A DNA stretch of 5,033 nucleotides, taken from positions 1-5,033 of the forward strand of contig CAJPLH010000157.1 of assembly GCA_905371275.1 (NCBI GenBank). The letters are read 5' to 3'. Below, in pieces: positions 1 to 5,033 of the stretch. Under the pieces are notes generated by a model. The model did no database searches, had not been told where the DNA came from, and saw nothing but the letters and a program-made list of their open reading frames with translations. This stretch comes from Prevotellaceae bacterium (GTDB lineage: Bacteria; Bacteroidota; Bacteroidia; Bacteroidales; Bacteroidaceae). Every line of letters starts with the position of its first letter. Within the stretch, counting starts at the first letter, position 1. The position numbers and the translations under genes are program-made.

Positions 1-486
1 CATTCGTCCAAAGTCTTTCAAGGTTTGCGCCTTGAATGTTTTGTCTTTGCACGCAGAGAGTTTGTCTTGCAATGCTTGAAGCCTTGACTTTCCAACCTCC
101 CCCTTCTCGTACTTGTCTAATCGTTCTTGAAGTGGCTGCATAGCCCCTGCAACTGCCTTTGCCACAATGGCAGCAATGTCACCCTCCTTGGGTTCGTTTA
201 CTTCCTCCTTGGGTTCGGGCTCGTTCTTCTTCGCCACAAGGTCAAACTTCTTCTTCAAGTTTGCTTCAAAGGTCTTGTTGCTGTCCGAAACCTCCTTGTC
301 TACCATCTTGCGATATTCCTTCACGAAATCGTTTACCTGCGCATCTGTAATCTTTTCGACAAGGTTTTTCGCTTCTTCTTCGTTGGCACATTGTAGCGCA
401 ATGGTGCGCGCCATTTGCTCCAACCCGTCTTTTCGCACGCCTGTAAATTTCGCGACCAGTAGTGCTAGAATTTGTTGATAGTTCAT
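1..486 (-). CDS. Scaffold-like / pre-capsid phage structural protein, N-terminal part (runs off the left edge)
   Basis: The frame is open for 162 codons from an ATG at 486-484 to the left edge with no stop, so the gene is incomplete here. Residues 1-85 are helical and charged (start MNYQQILALLVAKFTGVR; a DKEVSDSNKTFE stretch near 63-74). An acidic, Pro/Glu/Lys-rich low-complexity hinge follows at about 86-103, then an Ala-rich helix (104-116) and a Lys/Gln/Leu coiled-coil-like segment. A helical, highly charged protein with a flexible hinge just downstream of the portal and minor-head genes fits a scaffold or capsid-assembly protein; I recall similar proteins ahead of the major capsid gene in Bacteroidales phages, but the function is inferred. 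The start is supported by a TAnnTTTG promoter element about 33 bases upstream and an A/T-rich leader. It has its own promoter and is separated from the other head genes by the plus-strand unit at 640-1010. It contains no in-frame TAG. Confidence 0.72.
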   Translation of the reverse strand, partial: MNYQQILALLVAKFTGVRKDGLEQMARTIALQCANEEEAKNLVEKITDAQVNDFVKEYRKMVDKEVSDSNKTFEANLKKKFDLVAKKNEPEPKEEVNEPKEGDIAAIVAKAVAGAMQPLQERLDKYEKGEVGKSRLQALQDKLSACKDKTFKAQTLKDFGRM

Positions 487-518
487 ACTCTGTATATTAA
501 AGTTTTGCAAATCATATA

Positions 519-526
519 CAAAGATA
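519..526 (-). promoter_or_regulatory. Bacteroides-type -7 promoter element for the scaffold-like gene
   Basis: The minus strand reads TATCTTTG, an exact match to the Bacteroidota sigma-ABfr -7 consensus TAnnTTTG. It lies 33 bases upstream of the ATG at 486, giving a predicted short leader of about 25-30 bases. I see no good TTTG -33 element at the usual distance; the palindrome at 536-559 occupies that position, so the promoter may depend on an activator or be repressed. Transcription start not verified. Confidence 0.55.
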
Positions 527-535
527 AGCGCGAAT

Positions 536-559
536 GCGTGCAAGTCGTTGGCTGCACGC
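536..559. repeat. Perfect 7-bp inverted repeat (possible operator)
   Basis: The arms GCGTGCA (536-542) and TGCACGC (553-559) are perfectly complementary around a 10-base centre. The dyad lies 10-33 bases upstream of the leftward -7 element, where the -33 contacts would fall, so a dimeric regulator binding here could control the scaffold-like gene. There is no T-run on either side, so it is unlikely to be a terminator. Confidence 0.5.
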
Positions 560-563
560 TTGG

Positions 564-583
564 AAGTTATTTGCAAGTTATTT
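564..583. repeat. Tandem direct repeat, 9-bp unit at 11-bp period
   Basis: AAGTTATTT occurs at 564-572 and again at 575-583, separated by GC. The 11-base period is about one helical turn, so both copies face the same side of the DNA, as in paired regulator sites. It lies between the two divergent promoter elements. Role inferred. Confidence 0.45.
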
Positions 584-597
584 CTCTGCTCCTCCGT

Positions 598-637
598 CAC
601 TTTTTCTCTCTTTCCCTATCCTATGAGCGAAAAAGTG
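598..637. repeat. 9-bp inverted repeat abutting the rightward promoter element
   Basis: CACTTTTTC (598-606) and GAAAAAGTG (629-637) are perfect complements separated by 22 bases. The right arm ends two bases before the TACCTTTG element at 640, so the dyad covers the upstream half of that predicted promoter. It could be an operator or a weak hairpin. The loop is long and the arms are A/T-rich, so a chance occurrence is possible. Confidence 0.4.
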
Positions 638-639
638 CG

Positions 640-647
640 TACCTTTG
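640..647 (+). promoter_or_regulatory. Bacteroides-type -7 promoter element for the 77-aa plus-strand gene
   Basis: TACCTTTG matches TAnnTTTG exactly. It is the best candidate promoter for the gene starting at 750 and would give a leader of roughly 95 bases. No convincing -33 TTTG is visible about 19 bases upstream. The only plus-strand gene in the window needs its own promoter, since all its neighbours are transcribed the other way. Confidence 0.45.
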
Positions 648-660
648 GTGGTAAATCAAG

Positions 661-699
661 AACTCTTTATCAGAGTTGGGGCGACATACCCCCCCCAAC
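661..699 (+). promoter_or_regulatory. Leader with two overlapping, mutually exclusive hairpins
   Basis: AACTCT (661-666) can pair with AGAGTT (672-677). Alternatively GTTGGGG (675-681) can pair with CCCCAAC (693-699), next to an eight-C run at 689-696. Both stems use bases 675-677, so only one can form at a time. This lies in the predicted 5' leader of the 77-aa gene. No U-tract follows, so it is not a standard attenuator; a structural role is speculative. Confidence 0.3.
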
Positions 700-749
700 A
701 GTCTCCTTCTAATGAGGAAATAATAGTGAATCACCAAAATAAAACAATC

Positions 750-983
750 ATGGACTATTCTAATTTGAAAAGCAAGACCATCTTTGACTTCTGCAAAGAC
801 AAAAAGTTAATTTCCGACATCATCATTATTCCAAAAGAAGCGTATTTGCGTGAATTGGAATCTTACCCCTTACTGAACGCACACACATTGATTGAGTATG
901 CCGAAATAATCAATGACAAAGCCTTATTGAATGCTGTTAGGCAACAATACAAAAGGGAACTTAAAGCCGAAAACAACGAATAA
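750..983 (+). CDS. Small hypothetical protein (77 aa) on the strand opposite the phage operon; moron-like
   Basis: I do not recognise this protein. The ATG at 750 follows an A-rich leader (AAAATAAAACAATC) typical of Bacteroidota starts. The frame is open further upstream, but only to non-ATG codons (GTG at 726, TTG at 645, the latter inside the predicted promoter), so 750 is preferred. The product is soluble and helical with no signal or membrane segment: a basic N-terminus, a hydrophobic patch (SDIIIIPKEAYL near residues 22-33), then charged helices ending AENNE. It is flanked by a TAnnTTTG element upstream and a strong hairpin terminator starting at its stop codon, so it forms a self-contained unit between two minus-strand head genes. 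That is the classic layout of a moron gene expressed in the lysogen. Its place convergent with and 28 bases from the end of the ART/zincin minor head gene makes an immunity role possible, but no sequence motif shows it. Confidence 0.62.
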   Translation: MDYSNLKSKTIFDFCKDKKLISDIIIIPKEAYLRELESYPLLNAHTLIEYAEIINDKALLNAVRQQYKRELKAENNE

Positions 984-1013
984 GGGGATGGCAATAAAGC
1001 CTCCCCTTTTCTT
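982..1013 (+). terminator. Intrinsic terminator between convergent genes
   Basis: AAGGGGA (982-988) pairs perfectly with TCCCCTT (1002-1008). After one unpaired T, GGC (990-992) pairs with GCC (999-1001) around an AATAAA loop, and TTTTCTT follows. It overlaps the TAA of the 77-aa gene. The minor head gene reads in from the other side and ends at 1012, so the same stem could also slow leftward transcription, although the minus strand lacks an equally good U-tract directly after it. Confidence 0.75.
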
Positions 1014-3903
1014 AAATAATACCTTGGTCTCTCAAGTAGTCCTCAATGGCAGTTGTGAAATATCCCTTTCGACACATCGCGACAATCTTGTTGAGTTGCA
1101 CCTTTCCGATTTTCTTTCCATTAGCACCCACAAATTCGTCAAGCCCCCCATCTAGCAAAGCTTGCTTGGCTGTTGTATCCTGCTCTGTGTATTTCAACGT
1201 AAACAGATTCTTCTTTGCAGATTCCAACACTTTGCCAGGGTCAAGACCTAATTTTGAAATCACAAAATCGTACCCCCGAACACGACGGTTATATCCCGTC
1301 GACGCTCTATCTGTGATAAATTCTGGGTGGGGCGTTATTGCACATCCTAGCCTTTTATAAAATTCTGGAAGTGTTTTTCTTGCAACAAATTCGTTCATCA
1401 TTTCCATCACGTCCCTTTGTGTATCTGTCAGGTCCATATTGCCTGGTATATTGCGGTTGTGGGTTATTTCGTGCCAAAAAGTTGCCATAGCGTCCGCTTC
1501 TTCAAACGTAATGTCTTTCGGTTTTCCGCTTCCGATTTTCGAAAGGGCGGATTTAACACGCTCCAACCTGTCGGGTTTCAAGGAAATACGCCCATACATA
1601 TTAGTAGAACCATTTACACCGCTTTCCCTTGTCAGTGTCAATGATAAATCACCGTGTTCAAACCATTTTTCGGTCGTAAATTCCGAGTTAATTGTTTTGA
1701 AGGTCGTATTAACCTGCTCATTGGTTTCGTATTTTGATAAAATTGCAGGGTGTGCTGGATTTAGCAAAGACCTTATCTTTGCTTTCAAACCCTCCAACCG
1801 CTGCTTCATCGCGTCTTTGCCCATCAACCAATAACGCTTGTCTGACTTGACCGATTGCAAGTCTGCAAAAACATCGTTTGAATCGACCTTGTTTACCTTT
1901 GCTTCCTTGATTGTCGCCTCCACATCTGCAATAAACACTTTTAATTCATTGATTGCGTTGTTCACGCGGTTTTTAAGTGATGAAATGGCAAGGACAACGT
2001 CTTTCGGGTTTCGTGCCGCCAATGCTGCGTCAAGGAGGGGTGTGTTAAGCCCCCATTCGGCACTTTTTTGTCGAATGCTAACGATTTGAGTCTGCAGCGC
2101 ATCAAGTTCTTGCTGTATTGGGTCTACCGTGGAGGCTTGTTTACTATTTTCATTTGCATTATCAAGCAATTCTACCTCAACGCATATATGCCCTTCCAGT
2201 TCTTTTATCGCAACAACTTTGTATTGTAAGCCCCTACGAAGTAGGACTTCCTTTTGAGGTTGCTCGCGCTCCGCTTGTGGGTTGTGTATTAACGTATATC
2301 GTTCGACATCTATACCTCTTGTTTCTGCCGTTGTTTTGATTTTCAGCAACACAGGTGTGCGCGAACCAGTATAAGCACCCCATTGCATTGCTATGTTCTT
2401 ATCCTTTGTGGTGGACATAAAGCCTTTTTCTTCTTGCTTTGTTCCGCTAACATCAAGGAACTTCTGCGTCATCTCGATGATGGCTCTTCTGTCATCACCA
2501 TAAACAAGCCTGCCTAGAAGGTCTTCATATTCTGAATCGCTCATATCTCCAAATATGGCACGAGCATCAACAGAACGCCACAAAACGCGTTCTCCAACCT
2601 TTTCTTTCTGTGTGATTGTCGTTAATTCGTCAAGCAGTGATTGTTCCCCCTTGCTAAGGACACCAAAATCTCCACGCCCTCTTAAGTAGTTGTTCAGCCA
2701 CATAGTTTCACCGCTGATGTAGGCATCAAGACTTTCATTGGGGGTATCATAATCAAATGCAAAATCTACCGATGTGGCAGTAGGCTTAACGCTTGGGATA
2801 TATCTCAGTCCCTTTGTCAAATCCCCATCCACGAAGTTGTCCTTGATGAAGTAAGGCGTGGATTTCCAGTATCTCTGCCGTGGGGCGTTTTCCTCTACCC
2901 ATTTCTTAAATTCTTCGGGGAGATCTGTGACTGCATTCTTCGCAGAATACTTCTTGTACTCTGTTCCCTTTAACGCACTTTTGAGGTCCGACAACTCTTG
3001 ATTGTCGAAGTCTTCTTCGTCCATCAAAATGGGGGTTGCATAGCACATGCATTGAGGATGAAAACCTTTGTACTTAAACCATTTGGGGTAACGCCCAACA
3101 AGTCTATCACACAGTTTGCACTTGAATTGTGGCTCTCTGTTTGAACGATGCACCTCAAAGCCAACAATAAAATCAAGCTGTTGCCAACGCAAATGGTCTG
3201 ACTCTCTGTAAGCCATATTTATTTCTGAGCGCGTGAGCCTCATCGCGTTTTTATAGCTACTTCTATACACCCCACGTCCTGGATGAAAAGCTTTCGCTGC
3301 TTTCGAGAGCTGCAAATTCCCTCTCTTATCGCGCACCCTACGGAACAATCGGTCAGGGTCTTTCAGATTCTGTCGCAAATCTCTAGATAGCTGCTGTGCA
3401 CTACGCCCCTCTCCTAGCCCCACATCAAGTCCTATCTCAATTTGCTCCTTGTATTGTTCCGTGTACTTCCACACACGTTCCGAAAGGTCCATGCCTCCCA
3501 CTTTGCGCTGTTGAAAAGCCTGCAAGGCATCGAGATTGCGGTCTTGCATCTTCTTAATCTTCCCTTTCGCCAACTTCGTTGTGTCAAAGATAGACGAAAT
3601 AAATTCCTCGTTCTTTTTGCAGGCAAACAGCCACTGCCTTCTTGACCCCGTTTCAACAACGGCTTGCATCTTCTTTGCTAGTCCTTTGAGTGTAGTTTGC
3701 AATCTAGTCTTAGCTCTAGGGTAATCATCAAAAGAAAACGGCTTATCGGGGTTGTAATCCTCCTTATTTGCAGCTTCGGCAATATCACTCGTCGCCTTAT
3801 CAAATAACTCATTCACGGCTCGCGTGTAAGCTGCCGTGGTCTTATAGTGTGCATTGTCGAACCCTTGAAAGGAAAATGCTTTTGTCTTCTGTCTCTTAGC
3901 CAT
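1012..3903 (-). CDS. Giant MuF-type minor head protein fused to an ADP-ribosyltransferase domain and a zincin-like domain (963 aa)
   Basis: Usual MuF-family minor head proteins are roughly 250-500 residues; this one is 963. Residues about 130-295 carry the MuF/phage head-morphogenesis signature: helices with RSEINMAYR, then C262-x2-C265, H282, C285-x-C287 (HPQCMC), a likely metal cluster. Residues about 375-580 resemble an ADP-ribosyltransferase: the YISGETMWLNNYLRG helix (395-409), catalytic-type Arg in LWRS (R443), the S-T-T motif in GFMSTT (497-499) and Q550-K-E552 in QKEVLLRRG, so all three R/STS/(Q/E)xE elements are present. Residues about 592-715 are a charged coiled coil. Residues about 735-860 contain HEITH (811-815) and a downstream NEF with E838, a gluzincin-like zinc site. 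The ATG at 3903 follows AAGAAGAG and overlaps the stop of the preceding gene as ATGGCTAA, indicating coupling. Family knowledge: MuF proteins with C-terminal toxin domains are known phage-borne polymorphic toxins. Delivery with the virion, target and active state are inferred. Confidence 0.88.
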   Translation of the reverse strand: MAKRQKTKAFSFQGFDNAHYKTTAAYTRAVNELFDKATSDIAEAANKEDYNPDKPFSFDDYPRAKTRLQTTLKGLAKKMQAVVETGSRRQWLFACKKNEEFISSIFDTTKLAKGKIKKMQDRNLDALQAFQQRKVGGMDLSERVWKYTEQYKEQIEIGLDVGLGEGRSAQQLSRDLRQNLKDPDRLFRRVRDKRGNLQLSKAAKAFHPGRGVYRSSYKNAMRLTRSEINMAYRESDHLRWQQLDFIVGFEVHRSNREPQFKCKLCDRLVGRYPKWFKYKGFHPQCMCYATPILMDEEDFDNQELSDLKSALKGTEYKKYSAKNAVTDLPEEFKKWVEENAPRQRYWKSTPYFIKDNFVDGDLTKGLRYIPSVKPTATSVDFAFDYDTPNESLDAYISGETMWLNNYLRGRGDFGVLSKGEQSLLDELTTITQKEKVGERVLWRSVDARAIFGDMSDSEYEDLLGRLVYGDDRRAIIEMTQKFLDVSGTKQEEKGFMSTTKDKNIAMQWGAYTGSRTPVLLKIKTTAETRGIDVERYTLIHNPQAEREQPQKEVLLRRGLQYKVVAIKELEGHICVEVELLDNANENSKQASTVDPIQQELDALQTQIVSIRQKSAEWGLNTPLLDAALAARNPKDVVLAISSLKNRVNNAINELKVFIADVEATIKEAKVNKVDSNDVFADLQSVKSDKRYWLMGKDAMKQRLEGLKAKIRSLLNPAHPAILSKYETNEQVNTTFKTINSEFTTEKWFEHGDLSLTLTRESGVNGSTNMYGRISLKPDRLERVKSALSKIGSGKPKDITFEEADAMATFWHEITHNRNIPGNMDLTDTQRDVMEMMNEFVARKTLPEFYKRLGCAITPHPEFITDRASTGYNRRVRGYDFVISKLGLDPGKVLESAKKNLFTLKYTEQDTTAKQALLDGGLDEFVGANGKKIGKVQLNKIVAMCRKGYFTTAIEDYLRDQGII

Positions 3904-4094
3904 CTCTTCTTAACTCGAATCGTTCACATTGAGGGTCTTTCAGAAACCTTATATACTTGCCGTCGTGGTGATAGCGACAACGACACAGAAATAGTCCCCC
4001 TGCCAATTTTCTTTTCGTGCCAATCATAAGAGCGCCTACAATCCATGCACTTGTATTTCGGTGCAACTATTGTCTGTTGTACTCTCTTTGCCAT
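3896..4094 (-). pseudogene. Short zinc-ribbon-like phage protein with a one-base frameshift
   Basis: The ATG at 4094 overlaps the stop of the upstream lipoprotein gene as TAATG. The first frame gives a basic start, then C16-x2-C19 followed by RRSYDWHEKK, but after about residue 33 it becomes meaningless and stops at 3924-3926. In the next frame the sequence resumes as LFLCRCRYH, GKYIRFLKDPQCERF and ends in TAA at 3896-3898, overlapping the minor head start by 8 bases. Joined, the two halves give about 65 residues with a CxxC...CxC...C pattern and a YDWHEK motif that I recall from small proteins beside portal genes in Bacteroidales phages. The 199-base span is one base longer than a multiple of three, so a single extra base is enough to explain the break. 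The likely site is 3996-4015, which holds a G5 run and two A4 runs on the coding strand. It may be a true lesion, a sequencing error or, less likely, programmed +1 frameshifting. Confidence 0.7.
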
Positions 4095-4363
4095 TATTTG
4101 AACACCCGAAACTCTCCATGTCTAACTCTTTGAAAAGAAAGGCTATCAACATTGACGACCTTAACACCACAAGAGTCGGCTACCCATACCCGCCATTGAC
4201 TTGGGACTATTTCTTCTTTAGCATGAAGTACTTTACCTATTAGACGTATATTCTTCTCTGTATGTTCAGGGGTATATTCTTTACCAACCACATACCCCTT
4301 TGTTCCATCATATTTGCATCCAAATAAAGCAAGTGCAATAAGGTAAGAAATTATTCTTTTCAT
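4094..4363 (-). CDS. Small predicted lipoprotein in the phage head operon (89 aa)
   Basis: The N-terminus is a lipoprotein signal: MKR, a hydrophobic stretch (IISYLIALALF), then a lipobox LFGC with Cys at residue 16. Cleavage would leave a mature protein of about 74 residues anchored in the cell envelope, with KGYVVGKEYTPEH and WVADSCGVKVVNVD as its most distinctive stretches. The start codon is two bases after the portal stop, and its stop overlaps the next start as TAATG, so it belongs to the head operon. I recall similar small lipoproteins of the form KGYVV.K.Y next to portal genes in Bacteroidales phages, with no established function. An envelope lipoprotein cannot be a simple internal capsid part; superinfection exclusion or envelope conditioning is a possible role, inferred only from location. 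Confidence 0.7.
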   Translation of the reverse strand: MKRIISYLIALALFGCKYDGTKGYVVGKEYTPEHTEKNIRLIGKVLHAKEEIVPSQWRVWVADSCGVKVVNVDSLSFQRVRHGEFRVFK

Positions 4364-4365
4364 AA

Positions 4366-5022
4366 TTATGCGTCAATTACGGGTTCACCTATCGAAAACG
4401 AGTTCTCGGCATTCGCCTCCTCTTGGATTTGTTCAAAGTCGCTATCTGGATCCTGCGTTAGATTAGCCCCCTTTACACTCGCCTTTTGAGACACAAGGGG
4501 CTTATTCCCATTCGCAGCAAGCCACATGTTAATATCGTCAATCTCATTCGTAAGCATATAGGGTGTTATCTCTGGTTCAATCTCCAGCATCTCCGCTGCT
4601 GACTCGAGCTCCATGTTAAATTGACCGATGAAAGCCTTTATCACGTTCACCCTTCGTTGCAAGTAGTCATCGAATATCTCGCGTTTCTCTTGCACCTTGA
4701 GATGTGCATCCATAAACAGCAATTTCAACGCGACCCCACTAATCGCGCCAATACCCTTTACGCTTTCAAAGCTAATGTCGGGTGTTTGAGAGATAGTGTA
4801 TATCATCTTTAGCAAGGTCTCAATCTCTAGCTTCACACTCTCTGGAGCATTTTGCCACGATACGTAGCTCATTGTTGCGCCCTCTTCTCCCTCAATCACA
4901 GCACCAGCTTCCCCCTTTTTGCTCCAGCCGTTGATTTGTCCCGTTACAAAGATCTTGGGGCATGCATGGTAGTCATTCGAGTCTGCAAAATTAGAAATCA
5001 GCTTTTCCAATCGGTCAATCAA
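4366..5022 (-). CDS. Phage portal protein, C-terminal portion (upstream in-frame TAG at 5023-5025)
   Basis: The portal is the dodecameric ring at the head vertex through which DNA is packaged and the tail attached. The 218 residues seen match the C-terminal half of the Bacteroidales type of SPP1-like portal by recall: LISNFADSNDYHACPKI near the N-terminus, a GEEGA loop, YVSWQNAPESVKLEIETLL, SQTPDISFESVKGIGAISG and KLLFMDAHLKVQ. The end, with an Asp/Glu-rich QDPDSDFEQIQEEA stretch, looks like a normal C-terminus. Complete portals of this type are about twice as long, so the N-terminal half should lie beyond the right edge. However, the same frame reads ATC GAC TAG TTG ATT GAC CGA at 5010-5031, so a stop interrupts it. 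The only alternatives are a TTG at 5022 or an internal start, neither matching a portal N-terminus. The gene is either broken by a nonsense mutation, misread, or TAG is decoded. The downstream lipoprotein gene begins two bases after its TAA. Confidence 0.8.
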   Translation of the reverse strand: MIDRLEKLISNFADSNDYHACPKIFVTGQINGWSKKGEAGAVIEGEEGATMSYVSWQNAPESVKLEIETLLKMIYTISQTPDISFESVKGIGAISGVALKLLFMDAHLKVQEKREIFDDYLQRRVNVIKAFIGQFNMELESAAEMLEIEPEITPYMLTNEIDDINMWLAANGNKPLVSQKASVKGANLTQDPDSDFEQIQEEANAENSFSIGEPVIDA

Positions 5023-5033
5023 CTAGTCGATAT

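Noticed and set aside
127..478. Overlapping plus-strand open frames of 63-103 codons at the left end
   Set aside because: They lie antisense to the scaffold-like gene, have low-complexity Ser/Phe/Leu-rich translations and no ribosome-binding context; they are shadows of the minus-strand codon pattern.
472..654. Plus-strand 60-codon open frame
   Set aside because: It covers the divergent promoter region, starts inside the scaffold-like gene and has no coding character; the repeats and promoter elements explain the stretch better.
645..749. N-terminal extension of the plus-strand gene to a TTG at 645
   Set aside because: The TTG is inside the predicted -7 element and the extension covers the C8 run and leader hairpins; the ATG at 750 has an A-rich start context.
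3432..3659. 75-codon minus-strand open frame inside the minor head gene
   Set aside because: It overlaps the minor head coding frame in another register and has an Arg/Lys/Cys-rich, out-of-frame composition.
4621..4812. Plus-strand open frame opposite the portal gene
   Set aside because: It is antisense to well-conserved portal sequence; no start context or recognisable protein.
1..5033. tRNA genes, CRISPR arrays, insertion-sequence ends or attachment sites
   Set aside because: I looked for cloverleaf patterns, regularly spaced repeats, terminal inverted repeats with target duplications and transposase motifs, and saw none.

Overview
The window looks like part of the head-gene module of a tailed phage or prophage from a Bacteroidota host, probably Bacteroidales. 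The evidence is the portal and minor-head protein families recognised by sequence memory, promoter elements of the Bacteroides form TAnnTTTG, A-rich leaders in place of strong Shine-Dalgarno sites, and all-TAA stop codons. No database search was possible, so every family name rests on motifs and recall.

The structural genes lie on the minus strand and read from the right edge leftwards. They are the C-terminal part of a portal protein (4366-5022, continuing off the right edge but interrupted by an in-frame TAG at 5023-5025), a small predicted lipoprotein (4094-4363), a short four-cysteine zinc-ribbon-like protein with its frame broken by one base (3896-4094), and a very long 963-residue minor head protein (1012-3903). 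These genes are packed with 2-nt gaps or start/stop overlaps (TAATG, ATGGCTAA), so they look like one translationally coupled operon. Beyond an interruption the structural series resumes with a partial scaffold-like or pre-capsid protein (1-486), which has its own promoter-like element.

The minor head protein is the centrepiece. A MuF-type head-morphogenesis domain with its Cys/His cluster is followed by an ADP-ribosyltransferase (ART) domain with recognisable Arg, S-T-T and Q-x-E motifs, then a coiled-coil linker, then a C-terminal HExxH zincin-like domain. This is the architecture of a phage-borne polymorphic toxin: an effector joined to a capsid protein that could travel inside the virion.

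Between the minor head gene and the scaffold-like gene is one small plus-strand gene (750-983, 77 aa, unknown family). It has its own promoter-like element upstream and a clear hairpin terminator downstream, the layout of a moron gene. Because it sits next to the toxin-like gene and could be transcribed independently of the late operon, it is a candidate immunity or lysogeny gene; this is inference only. The 263-base divergent region 487-749 holds a palindrome, an 11-base-period tandem repeat and a 9-bp dyad beside the promoter elements, suggesting operator control. Two apparent lesions in structural genes (a frameshift and a nonsense codon) suggest a decaying prophage, sequence errors or, less likely, recoding.
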